Below, piece after piece: positions 39,201 to 50,430 of a DNA stretch of 64,000 bases. Below the pieces are notes generated by a model. That model had not been told where the DNA came from. It saw nothing but the letters and a program-made list of their open reading frames with translations, and searched no databases. The DNA comes from Warburgia ugandensis (lineage: Eukaryota; Streptophyta; Magnoliopsida; Canellales; Canellaceae), in the NCBI GenBank assembly GCA_035236585.1, contig CP141139.1, forward strand, positions 38,635,217 through 38,699,216, read 5' to 3'. A program made the position numbers and the translations under genes. Every line of letters starts with the position of its first letter. Within the stretch, counting starts at the first letter, position 1.

Positions 39201-41532
39201 CAAATCAAATTTCCTTATTTTTTTCCACCACATTTTCATGGGAATTGGAGCCATAAATGAGGTTTTCTAGTCTAATAAGGAAACCTAAGGAAGCCAATCC
39301 ATTCAATCCTTGAAGCCAAAGGACAAATCCAATCAAGCTGTCAAAGTAAGTCCCCAAGCTACATGAGATCCATGCCACATGGAATCACACTATTGGATGA
39401 GACTTTTAAAAAAATTACCCATGCTTAAATTGGACTATTCAAGTTATAATTAGAAAGGAATGTGGCTGATAATCAACATGGTAAGATATACATGCATAGA
39501 TGGACCAATCAAGGGAGACCAAATCAAATTTCCTTATTTTTTTCCTTTCTCCCCCCTTCTTTTCTTGCTCTCCTATTCATCATGTTACATAATTAGAAGG
39601 GAGGAATTCCATCCCACCTTCCTTGAAAGGTGATGCCTTCCCTCCTAATTGCACCCAGTCACCTACTCCTCTTTCTAAATCTATATCCCACTCAACTACC
39701 TCCACTTGCTACCTCATTCCTCCATTTTTTCACCTTATTTATATCCCAACATATGATATATGTTATGGAAAGGGATTCCATGCCCCATACTAATTTGAAT
39801 TCAATGCCTCCCACCTTCCTTGAATCACATTTAGAAATTCCACCTCATCAAACCTTCTAGTTCCCCACCTTCCAATCCAACTTCTTACCTTCCTTCCTAT
39901 TCCATTCCTCCATATTTCCTATCTCATTCCTCTCTTTTTCCACCTCCTTTCCTAGTGAAATATCAAGTGAGGAGTGCATGAACCACCCTAAAAAGTGGTG
40001 CCTCCCTCTTGCATGCATTCTAGGGTTTCCACTTAAGTCAACTTCTAATCTTCTATATCCACCTAACTTCCCTATCTAGAGTCTTATTTATAATTCTCTT
40101 ATATATTCCTAGAATAGGATCTCATCAAATTGGAAACCAAACTCTCCATATATACCCCAATGAATTTCAATGCAAGTTTCAAGTAAGGGGTTACTCTAAC
40201 TCCTTGAAAGAAGCACTTCAATTTGGGGATATTTGGGAGCTTTGGACTTTGGGCTTCTTTTGGGTGTTCTTCATTGTCTTCCACAACCTTCTTCTTGTTT
40301 CTTTTTTTGTTTTTGTACACTCTAATTCATGTCAGTACCATGCTTTAGTTTCATTGATTTCATTATTTGTTTATTTCTTTCCTTGTTACTGAAGTTCCAT
40401 AACATAATTCCTCTTCGATCTATTTTCACTCTTGCTTCTTCTTCTCTTGTTTATCTTGCTTAATTTTTCAAGATCCAAGTTACATTTTCTTTGGTAGTGA
40501 AAGCCAAGAGAAGTAGTATCTTGAATCTCTTTTTGTTTCTCTTGCTTAATGTTCTTTGTTTCTTCCTTTAATCACCTTTGCTTCTTTCCTACATCTTTCT
40601 CTTTAATTTTCTCTCCTAAATTCACATGCATGATATCTGAGTTTATATTGGAATAATTAGAGTATATTTAATATTTAATTTGGAGTTGAGATCTTGCTTA
40701 CAAAAAATATGCAATTTTTAGCTTTGCTTTCAACATACATGGACACCACTTTTTTTATATAATTTCAAGTCAATGAATCAACTTCCTTCAAGAGTGTTGT
40801 TATTATTTAATTATAGTGGTAAAGTAGTTCAATTATTGAGTATTACATTCCATGGGAAGTGCATGCTAATTTGCTTTCTATGCCTTACTTTTTTGAGTTT
40901 CATATACACCATGTTGGAATTTTTTCATCTCATGATTAGTTGTTTAGTGATTACTTTGATTATTTTTCATGTTAGTTATCTTTCAATTCATAATTTCTAG
41001 CCATCTTACTCCATGAACCATGCACATACTTTCATGGTCATGTCCATGGTGATTGAAGTTCATGTCTAACTTGTTGGTTGATTCTTTGCTTTGGTTGAGT
41101 TTAGATTTCAGTAGTTGTAGTTTTGCTTCTTAGGTTAGTTGAGTAAGTTTCTAATTTATTTTTAGAAATTTTTAGGTTTAGGAGTGTTAGTTTAGGAAAG
41201 CTCATTTTTAGCAAGTTCCATAATGTAAGTTTCCTAGATTCATTCATTCTAGTTTTGCATTAATTTCTTTTATTGAATGCATGTTAGTTAGGAAAGTTTC
41301 TAATTTCATTGAATATCTTTATTTTTAGAAAGTTTCCTTTAATTGTAGTTTCTAATTTGATGTATGTTGTTTAAATTTATAGTTTTCAAAACCCTCTTCC
41401 ATTGGCTAAGATAAGCAACTTAAATAAGATCCAATCAATTGAAAATTCTATGATATTCCTCATTGGATCGACCTCTCTCATATGTCAATTACTACTTTAA
41501 TTTGTGCACTTGTGAGTAATTTTAAAGCTACA
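21286..41532 (+). mobile_element. 3' LTR of element G, expanded by an internal satellite
   Basis: Starts TGGTAAGTGTCCAAATTTG and ends near AAAGCTACA at 41532. The left arm (21286-21711) and right arm (39544-41532) together make about 2.4 kb, an ordinary size for this LTR family (2.2-2.8 kb here). Between them lies the 17.8 kb tandem array. The right arm contains a pyrimidine-rich block (39545-39960), the AGTGAAAGCCAAGAGAAGT block near 40500 and the conserved terminal CATTGGATCGACCTCTC near 41460. No LTR of comparable size is known to me in this family. Confidence 0.85.
21712..39543. repeat. Satellite array, about 56 copies of a 318/319-bp unit
   Basis: Head-to-tail copies counted from CCACCACATTTTCATGGG. 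Spacing is 318 bp when a T run near the unit end has six Ts and 319 bp when it has seven; 17,832 bp divided by about 318.4 gives 56. Units are nearly identical. Recurrent variants are ACTATT/AATATT, TTTCAAAAAATT/TTTAAAAAAATT/TTCAAACAATT/TTCAGAAAATT, GGCTGATAAT/GGCTAATAAT and CCGTC/CTGTC/CCATC. The unit is an ordinary internal part of the Athila LTR, present once in the LTR at 9594-11847. The first units differ a little more than the middle ones. The same 85-codon open frame appears on the minus strand of six-T units, but I regard it as a by-product. Confidence 0.97.
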
Positions 41533-43257
41533 CTAGACTTCTTGATTGGAGTGCACCATTCGAGATTATGTGTGATGCCTCTGATTATGCAATCGATGCT
41601 ATCTTGGGATAGTGTATAAATGAACTTCCCCATGTGATTTACTATGCAAGTAGATCATTGAATGACAATCTACTTAATTATTCCAATATGGAGAAAGAGT
41701 TGTTAGCAGTTGTGTTTGATTTAGACAAATTTAGATCCTACCTCTTAGGGTCTAAAGTTATCATCTATCCTGACTATGCCACCTTGAAGTAACTTCATTT
41801 CAAGAAGGATGCTAAACCTAGGCTCATTTGATGGATTCTATTGCTACAAGAGTTTGACATTGAGCTCCAAAAAAGTAGTAGCATATCATTTGTCTAGGTT
41901 AGTCATTCAATCTAATAATGAATCCAGCCCTATCACTAAGTCATTTTTGGATTAACAATTGATGAATATCTCCAAGTTACCTTAGTATGCCAACATTGTA
42001 AACTATCTTGCCACTCATCAAATGCCAGATTATTGGTCCAAACAAGATAGGCATAGATTTCTTGCCCAAGTAAAACACCTTTCTTGGGACGATCCTACTT
42101 GTTCAAGTATTGTCCCAATCAAGTAATTAGCATATGCATACCAAATAGCAAGCATTAGCAAATCATATATTATTACCATGACCATGCATACAAGGGACAC
42201 TTTAGGGCGAAAAAGATAGCTATAAAAATTTTACAATGTGGCTTCTACTAGTCCACCTATTTACATGCTTACCACATAGTATGTGCAAGATGACACTAGT
42301 TAGAGAGGATTGGTAAAAGAGATATGATACCCCTAGACACCATTTTGATTATTAAGCCTTTTGATGGTTACTACATCAACTCTATGGGACCTCTTCCCAA
42401 TTCCTTTTGGTACCTTTACATCCTTGTGGGAGAGGACTATGTGTTCAAATAGGTGAAGGCCATAGCATGTAAGACCAATGACCACAAAGTGGTGATCAAA
42501 TTTTTGAAGGGAAATTATTTTTGTATGCTTTGGTACTCCATGGGGCCATTATTGGTGATGAGGGAAAACACTTCTATAATAGAGTGTTTGAAATCTAATG
42601 AAGAAATATTGCGTCAACTATAAAATTGCTACCCCAAACCATCCTTAGACTAGTGGATAAGTAGAAGTGTCCAATCGAAAAATTAAGTAGATTTTAGAAA
42701 AGATAGCTAATCCTAGTCAGAAAGACTAGCCACTAGGACTTAGTGATGCATTATAGGTGTACCGTATTGCATTCAAAACCCCTATAGGTATGTCACCCTT
42801 CTATTTGGTCATCTCCTAGTTGAGCTCGAGCATAAAGCATATTGGGCTGTTAAAAAACTTAGTTTTGACTTAAACAGTGCTTGAACCCACAAAAAGATAC
42901 AACTCAATGAGTTGAATGAACTTATGAAAGATGCATATGAGATTGCTAGGATAGACAAGGACCATATGAGAATTCATCATGATAAGTACATTCTACATAA
43001 GTACTTCACACCAAGACAAAAAGTCCTCTGGTAATACTCCACACTACATCTCTTTACTAGCAAGTTTTTTTCTTAATGTATTGGATCCTACATTGTCCGC
43101 ACTATTTATCCTCATGGAGCCTTCAAGATAAAAAAGGAAGGGAAGATTTTCAAAGTGAATGCTCAAAGGTTAAACACTTTCTTGAATTGAATCCTAAAGT
43201 GGAGGAGATTCTTCTTGAGGATCCTGTTTATCAGGACCCACCACTATATGATCCATG
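41533..43257 (+). pseudogene. Element B RNase H and integrase (second half)
   Basis: Continues the frame cut at 17440. RNase H shows LDWSAPFEIMCDASDYAI at about 41545-41600, then PHVIYYASRSLND and EKELLAVVFDLDKFRSYLL. Integrase follows: a zinc-binding region near 42170-42300 and a core whose first catalytic Asp block reads INSMGPL, so the Asp is replaced. A later block, VEVSNRKIK near 42665, keeps the Glu. The C-terminal tail VEEILLEDPVYQDPPL at 43200-43250 is the usual end of Athila pol. Frameshifts and stops are frequent, so it is inactive. Confidence 0.88.
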
Positions 43258-44911
43258 AAAACTACATTCATTATGAGACCTACATGCCTTCATTATGGTA
43301 CTAACATTGTAAGTTTGGCTGAAGATGTTAAACTTAGCACTCATTGAGAAGCAAAACAGCATTTTTATAGTCTCATTTTTATACATTACACAATAAACAC
43401 ATAGGAGTCTTATGTTTCAAAACATTGGGGACAATGTTCAATCTATGTTGGGGGTGTAGAAATGCATGAGAATTTTGAGTTGTCCTTGTCTCTAGTTCAA
43501 AAAAGTTAAAAATTAAAATAATTTTTGAGATTTTAAGTTTTTTAGGTCATGTTCCTTTAGTGTGATGAGAATCATATTTTTTGAATCTTAGTATTTCTCC
43601 TATTTTAACTTATTAATAGACATGCATATTGTTAATTCTACTTTTTATTCATGTCTAAAGTGTTTATGAAGTTAAATCTTGAAACACACTTAGACAAAGT
43701 GCATAGTCTACATAGATAGATGATTATGACATAGAGACCTTGAGGAAAATTAGTGGAGACCTATACTTGGTGTGTATTAGAGACTATCATCTTTCTAAAG
43801 TGAACATCAAAATTGAAAGATCTCAATATCTTTGTTTTGGTCAATTGTTAAGAATCACTAATAGGAGTACTAACTTTCCTAAACTTATATTGAATCTAAT
43901 AGACTTTAAGAAACCTAGGAAATGATATAGGCCATCCTTGTTTAACCCCAGATACATAAAGCCTACCTAGTATATTATGCCACTAGCTAGAACCTTTGAG
44001 CCTCTTAGTAAGCCTTTTCTTTTTCAAACCTATCTACCTTAACCAAAAACCCAGTTAAATATCTATTACCTATCATTCAAAAATGAGTAGAGATTGTAGA
44101 AAAAGTTCAAAATTGATTAAAGTCTAAGAAGTGAAAAACATCAAAGTATTTACAAATAAAAAGGTTTCCTTCAAATAGATACAAAGAAAGTCAAAGAAAA
44201 GAAAAGTAATGGATGGAGAGAGAGAGAAAGGAAATCAGAAAAGATATTCACTTAAATGCGCTCAAAAGGGAAGTTGTCCAACATTCATTGAAGACTTCTA
44301 CTCAAATTGGCAACCTTTGGATCCTTTTACCTTTTCTTTTAAAACCTATCCTAAACCTAAGTTTCATCCCATCTGAAGTTTTGTTGATCTTAAGGTGGAA
44401 TATAATCTAAATGAGGATATAAAATTAAGGAATTAAGGTGAACTACTCCTAGTCTAGGGAATGGAATCAATTCTTAGGGATCATAGTTCTTTGTATCATC
44501 TATGCCCATAAGCTTATGTGAATCATTAGTGTCATTGGATTTGGTCACACATTGACTATATGCATTTCTATCTAGAAGTCTAGACTTATTAGCTTGTAAA
44601 CACATTGCACTGAGAAGCATAATTACAATAAAATGGCTTTGACATGTGGATAACTTTTAGAATTTTCGTATTCATCTTTATTAATATGTTAAAGCTAGTA
44701 GAGTACTAATAGATGAGAATTCTTTGAGATAAACCAAGGAAATTAACCTTATTGAATTTTGTGGGTATATTCTCTACAATACCTCACGAGGCCTAACTCA
44801 TCCACTAAGGGTAACTTAGGAGTTTAAGGGCTTGTTGCATATAATAAATTTCTGTTTTCATGATCTTTTGCATATTTTGCTTAGGATAAGCAAAATGCTG
44901 GTTGGGGGTTG
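43258..44911 (+). other. 3' untranslated region and polypurine tract of element B
   Basis: Non-coding region between pol and the 3' LTR, homologous to 19763-21285. A G-rich tract (GGTTGGGGGTTG) ends at 44911 directly before the LTR TG, as expected for the plus-strand primer. No env-like frame survives. Confidence 0.75.
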
Positions 44912-47070
44912 TGATGGGTAGTCAATTTTGGATAAAAAGTACCGAATTAGCAGCGCATGTGTCATAGACTATAGGGAATTATTCTAGGGTTTTTTCAAAA
45001 TTCATGACATATGCATTTTTGAACTAATGATCCAAACATATGATATTTTTGCAATTGTAGAATCTAGTCCATAGTAAGTATGTGATTTATCATAAATTTT
45101 TAAATACTAAATATTATTTTAAATCTTTTGTAAAGAATGATTTAATGTTCCAAATTGCTTTAGATGATAACCAATGATTTAGATCAAATTAGAGGGCCGG
45201 GACTCGTTTTCTATCATTTTAAATTTCAATTAAAGATCAGGATCATTCCAAAGCAAGCAGATGGATTCCAAAAACAATTGATATAATTCAAGATAATTAA
45301 AAATGAGCCCATGCAAGTCACCTAAGAGCCACATGTGCCATGAAATAATGCCTATGAGAAGTCAAGCCATGTGAGCCATGAAGCTAGGATGCAAGCCACT
45401 AAAGCCATCAAGTTAGAGCCATAAAAGATGAGGCAATCAAGCCATCTAAGTCATCCAATAAGGTGCACACATTTTGAGGAGAAAATACAATTCTCCTACT
45501 TGCAAAAACCATGTTTTAAAGTGGAAAAATAGGAAACAAGTGGATGTTATCAACATGGGTAGGTGGCATGCTATGTGGACCATTCATAGAAGCCTTAAAT
45601 TTTCCTTTTCTCTCTCCTTCTTTTTCCCTCCATCGTAAAGTACTTAGAAAAAAGGAAACATGCAAAAAGTTGGTGTGATTTCCACTTCGTAAGTTCTCTT
45701 CCTTATCCAACCATTTTCCTCAATTCGTATCAATCTTTCCTTTCTTCCTCAGGCTCAGGATTAGTAAGGGATCTACCTCTAAATATAGAGTGAAAATCAT
45801 AGTGAAAAGGATGTTTTGTGTACGCAAATTCCTTTCCACACAATTTTCCTGGAAGAGTTTCTTTTCTATGCATCTTTTATTTGGAGGTGTTACATGCAAG
45901 ATTACTTGGAGTTTCCATGCATCTTAATTCCTCGTGTTGAAACCCTTCTCCCTTTGGTTCATGTGCACTTTTCCTTCTCTCTCTTCAATGGTGTTTTGGT
46001 TATTATAGTGCTGTAGTTTGTTGCATCCAAAGAACATCAATCTCTTATAGTGACAGCCAAGAGAAAGTGGTCATTGGGTCATCTTTTCAAGAATTCAATC
46101 AAGGTTAATGGTTCTTGTTTTTCTTTAGTTGTTAACTTTAGATTTCTCCTTATTCTTTTCTAGTAATCATTGTTCATCATCTTCTTTTTAGCCTTTAGAA
46201 CTCATTTCCCATCTTTTTGTTTCTATTTTTCATTCTCTCTTTGGGTCTCTTTTATGGTTCACATGCATGCTATCCTATGGAACTCCTTGATGATTGATAC
46301 ATGGAAGCCATTAGATCTTGAATATTTAAGTCATCATCATACTACTTTCATGCGAGTGAATGTTGAGCACACTTCTTAAAAGGTTTTACAATCCATAAAC
46401 AATTTAGTTCATTGCTTCTCTATCATGTTAAATTTTGTTAATATTCACTATGCTAGTTCTATGTTAGATTAGGTCTTAATCACATTTGTAGAATGTTTAG
46501 TTGCATGTTTAGATTAGATATTAGTTTTTTGGAAATTTCTAATTTCAGGTTTTTAGAGTTTTATTTTTAGGAAGTTCTAATTTCTACTTTTAAAAAGCAT
46601 TCAACTTTAGAAAGTAATAATCTTTAGGAATCTTTATGTTAGAAAGTTGATATTTAGGAACTTTCATGTTTAGAGAGTTTCTAAGTTCTAACTTTAGAAA
46701 TTTCATTCTAGATTTAAGTTATAAGTTTATTCATGTTTCCAGGTTTATTCTTATTTTTAGTCTTGCATTAGTTTCCTCTCTTGAATATGTTTTAGTTATA
46801 GAAAGTTTCTAATTCCATTTTTATTAGTTTTTAATATATTTTTAGAAAGTTTCCTTTTATTTTAAGTTTCTAATTTTATGCATGTTTCTAATTCCTTGTT
46901 CTTTTAATTTCTAAAATAAATTTAAATATAGTATTTCTTTTCACTAGGATAATTAATCTAAATATATTCCAAATGCATATAAATCTATTACATTCCCCAT
47001 CGGATTGACCTCACTTGTGTGTCCTCATATTACTTTGATTTGTACACTAGCAAATACTTATTAGAAGACA
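44912..47070 (+). mobile_element. 3' LTR of element B (2.16 kb)
   Basis: Starts TGATGGGTAGTCAATTTTGG and ends TTAGAAGACA. The beginning, the AGTGACAGCCAAGAGAA block near 46050 and the terminal CATCGGATTGACCTCAC block near 47000 match the other Athila LTRs. It lacks the tandem array and is more diverged from the others. The right flank is TCATT; the matching left flank is lost because the 5' end of element B is missing. Confidence 0.85.
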
Positions 47071-47806
47071 TCATTATGTGCAATTCCCTTGGAAGAATTA
47101 TGTAAGCACTCTTTCATGTGTCTAGACATGATCTACAATATCATGCATAGAGTTTTGGAGCAATAGTCTTAGAAAATGAAAAATTGAAAATCTAGAAGAA
47201 CCAATCAAGCATATACACAAATCAGAAAAGTATGCCAAAGGAATGGCTTATCAATAGCAAAGAAACCCATCTCCTTAGAAGTTCACATGAGAATACTATG
47301 GAGTACATTATCTCCAAATTCCCTTGAGCCTGGCTACAACTACAAGTAGAGTTCCTCTACAAATTGGGCCCTAAATGAAGAAGATGTGCAACCACAAATT
47401 TCCTTCTTTTCTAGAATGAAAAATTATATGAAAGGACCAACACTTTTTACCATTTCTCAATTCCAAATTTTAATTTGATGCAATTGAACCCCAAATTTTA
47501 GCAATTGTCTAAATAGCACCCTAGCTATTACTTGTCATTAGGAAGGTAACCTCGCTGTCTAGAAGCAACGCCATTCGTATTACATAAAATAAGCCCAAAA
47601 CCATGGGCATAGTAGCCATGAATTTGGCATTGCTTCTATCCTTGAAATATAAATGAGAAGAAAAGTAGAAGGAGAAAGGGAAGATTTATACCTAGGTTAG
47701 TCTGAACTCAATCCCTAAGAGAGTCTCTTCAATGGAGAGATTCTATGGGAATTTCTTATAATTGGGATAAAAAACCACAAAGCAAAATGAAACTAGTGTT
47801 TTGGAA

Positions 47807-47810
<4 letters not shown>

Positions 47811-47851
<41 letters not shown>
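47811..47851. repeat. (AG)n microsatellite, about 20 repeats
   Basis: Uninterrupted AG dinucleotides. Confidence 0.97.
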
Positions 47852-47855
<4 letters not shown>

Positions 47856-48035
47856 CAACTTATGAGACAAAAGTGAACTTTTTGGTCTTCTTACCTTCTT
47901 CATCACCTAACAGTGGAGGAATGGTTGTAATGGCTGGGGTATCAATGTAGTTTATGCACAGAACTAGTTGAGGACGATCAACTCCCTGATGGGGTAGAGG
48001 GAGTGGTGACACAATTAATGGAGCGAACAAGTGAA

Positions 48036-48038
<3 letters not shown>

Positions 48039-48131
<93 letters not shown>
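48039..48131. repeat. (AG)n microsatellite, about 46 repeats
   Basis: Uninterrupted AG dinucleotides over about 93 bases. Confidence 0.97.
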
Positions 48132-48134
<3 letters not shown>

Positions 48135-48149
48135 CACTATGCTCATATT

Positions 48150-48745
48150 ATATACTAATAGAGAATATAGGATGGTTTTTGAAAAACCATCTTATATTTG
48201 AAGACATATAGGATGGTTTACAGTAAACTATCTTATGTATTGTAACAAAATAAGATGTTACAAGAAGAGTTGTCTTATCTAGTGGAACAAAAAAAGATAG
48301 TTTTGGGGAATAGTCTCATAAAACTTATTTGATTTTTCCTGCAAGTGTCTAGTAGTTAGTTGTAATTTTATGCAGGGTCGAATCCACAGTAGTCAATTCT
48401 AATGTTATTGAATACAAATTGAAAATCTAAAACATGGATTTTGTTCTCTTCAATGTCTTCTATCTAAGGAAACCAACTTCAAAGAGTTTCCTTGAGTAAT
48501 GAAATAGCAAATCATGTGCAAAGTCATCTATTCACCATCTTTAAGCTCCATTTTTCCTCTAATATCTATTAGAAAAAAAAGAGGAAGTTTTATAGAACCA
48601 TCTTATCTATTGTAATAAAAATAAGATGATATATGTGAACACATCTAATTTATTTGAACAAAATAAAATGGTTTATTCAAATTGTCTTATTTATTTGAAT
48701 AAAATAAGATCATTTTCTCTTAGCCATCTTATTTTTTTACATTAA
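48150..48745. repeat. Probable CACTA subterminal repeats
   Basis: About ten copies of a short motif, ATAAGATGG and its reverse complement CCATCTTAT with variants, in both orientations (for example near 48165, 48200, 48227, 48250, 48270, 48600, 48625, 48665, 48690 and 48725). Arrays of inverted short motifs next to a TNP2 transposase are typical of CACTA element ends, where the transposase or its partner binds. The piece at about 48345-48590 lacks the motif and may be a separate insertion. The terminal CACTA inverted repeat itself was not found. Confidence 0.6.
48345..48420 (-). mobile_element. Fragment like an LTR 3' end, inverted
   Basis: The text GCAAGTG...GTCGAATCCACAG resembles the inverted end of the Athila LTR at 9600-9670 (GCAAGTGCACAA...GGTCAATCCCACG). 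It is short and diverged, so the assignment is tentative. Confidence 0.35.
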
Positions 48746-48939
48746 ATCTGCCATATTAATCTATTCCACAAATGGTTGCAAATCTTAGTAACCTATTCAG
48801 CATAGATGGGGCCTATTGTAATCCCTAATTTCCCTAGCAATGACACAAAATCTTCCAAGACATGAATAAATTCTATTCTTGGCATGATATATAACCTAAT
48901 TAATTATATAACCATCAGCCAATTACATACATTAGATGT

Positions 48940-50430
48940 TACCTACATTCTAATGTCCTCTCATATTAATTGTTTTCCACCCAAGAACCCTTATCACTAG
49001 CATCACGCACAAAATCCATCTCATTCTCCCATAATAGATAAACTGATGGCATTGTTGTAGTGATATAAGGTAACCAACTATAGTGTCACCTATGTTGTCT
49101 TCATTGTAAAAGTCCCTTGGGGAGGCTAATAAAATAGTTGACCTTCTCATATCATGTCCTTCTTGTACATAAGATACATGTTTTGCTTAGATGTCAAAAT
49201 AAATTGATTATTTTGATAGCTAATCTTATTGAAGTCAACCAATGTCAATCTGAGATTACCGCTTTTAATGTTATCTTAGTTGTGTTCCACCCAATTGCAC
49301 TCAAACACAACCATAGTTTTTCAAGTATAATCCAATACCCATATCTTGCATATAACCTAGTAATAAGTACCATTTGCTACAAATGGGTTGTTGACCTTCG
49401 AACTAGGAAAAAAAAAAAAAAAAGAGTAGTATGAGCAACTAAGCTAACATTGATATGTTGTGCTCTTGATTTATCCTGGTCTTTTATGTAAAATAAATAA
49501 GCATTGATCATGTATCCAACATACTTTATTACTTCAAGACGAGGTCCCATCACCATCCATACCATGGATTTAGAAATGCAATGACCCGGAACATCTCATT
49601 CATCTAAAACCTATGTATATTACTTAAGTGAGATGATTAATGTATATGTGCATATGCAATTTAACAACAATAAGTGAATGAAGTGTTAATTCATTGTAAT
49701 TACCTTCTGAAGAATCCAAATTGTAAAGGAGCAAAAGTTCTCATAATGTAGCCACTTCTGTTTCTTTATATCTCTTGAATACCTCGCTTTTAGAAAGTCC
49801 ATGTGCTCACTACATTGAAGAGATGAAAACTATATATAACATACATGCCAATGTGAAACATATATAGGAAAATGTAAAACAAACCTCAGAGAGAGAGAGC
49901 ATGAATTACTTAATATATGGATAAACTTCATCAACATTAATGTTTTGTAAGACATAAAGGTATGTATTGTCTCATTATTTACTATCAACAGTCAATATGT
50001 GACCACTAGAAAGAGGTTCTTTTGCAATATAACATTTGGTGATACACCCTTAGTTGATTGTATTTCATACATAACCTTTTAACAGTCATGTACCTCTCAA
50101 ATAGGTTCATCTATCACAAATAAATCAGTCCACAAAAGTTGACCTCTTCAATGAGGTTCACTATGAAGTGTACCATGATATTGAAGAAGGAAGGTGGGAA
50201 GATTGTCTCATGCGCACATAACGTTGTTAATAGATGCTCTTAGATTTCTTGTAATTTCAAAATATCCACCACCTTCTCTCACAAAGCATTAAAGAAGTGC
50301 AGAATTTTATAATCGATCATCTAACTTTATCTAGCAACACTGAATATCTTGCTATAGACAAGAGTTGTTGCATTAATGCATGGCAATCGTGTGACATTAT
50401 CCTTAACAGTATTAGCTCTTCTATGGAGAT
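48940..50430 (-). pseudogene. CACTA transposon protein, C-terminal domains (DUF4218, DUF4216)
   Basis: Minus-strand continuation of the transposase. At about 49990-50430 the frames spell SHDCHALMQQLL, FFFNIMVHFIVNLIEE and ERYMTVKRL, matching the DUF4218 region that follows TNP2 in CACTA elements. At about 48990-49340 weaker similarity to DUF4216 appears (QFILTSKQNMYLMY, then SPRDFYNEDN). Many frameshifts and stops are present, so the gene is dead. Domain order on the minus strand (TNP2, DUF4218, DUF4216) is that of a complete CACTA transposase. Confidence 0.75.

Larger units (their letters stand above)
17441..41532 (+). mobile_element. Nested Athila element G with satellite-swollen 3' LTR (24 kb)
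   Basis: An Athila element inserted in the RNase H region of element B. Order: truncated 5' LTR, RNase H-integrase remnant, 3' UTR, 3' LTR. The left flank is CTCGACC before CA and the TG start; the right flank is CTAGACT after the ACA end. These flanks are similar, consistent with one insertion site, but a clean 5-bp duplication is not provable. The leftover host halves at 17440 and 41533 join in protein sequence. The internal region lacks leader, gag, protease and RT. The 3' LTR contains the 56-copy array and accounts for most of the length. Confidence 0.8.
47071..48140. other. Unassigned AT-rich stretch with two AG microsatellites
   Basis: No protein similarity recognised on either strand. 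It contains two long AG runs, at 47811-47851 and 48039-48131. Confidence 0.6.

Noticed and set aside
21712..39543. CRISPR-like array
   Set aside because: Units are contiguous with no unique spacers, 318 bp long, and set in a plant LTR retrotransposon.
21712..39543. Centromeric satellite
   Set aside because: Length and single-LTR context do not require it. Only a CENH3 ChIP or FISH result could support it, so I do not claim it.
48134..48144. CACTA terminus (CACTATGCTC) next to the AG repeat
   Set aside because: Only five bases match, no partner terminus or 3-bp duplication is visible, and the adjacent text does not resemble known CACTA inverted repeats.
49138..49434. 98-residue plus-strand open frame
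   Set aside because: It lies antisense to the CACTA C-terminal region and ends in a poly-lysine run encoded by an A tract.
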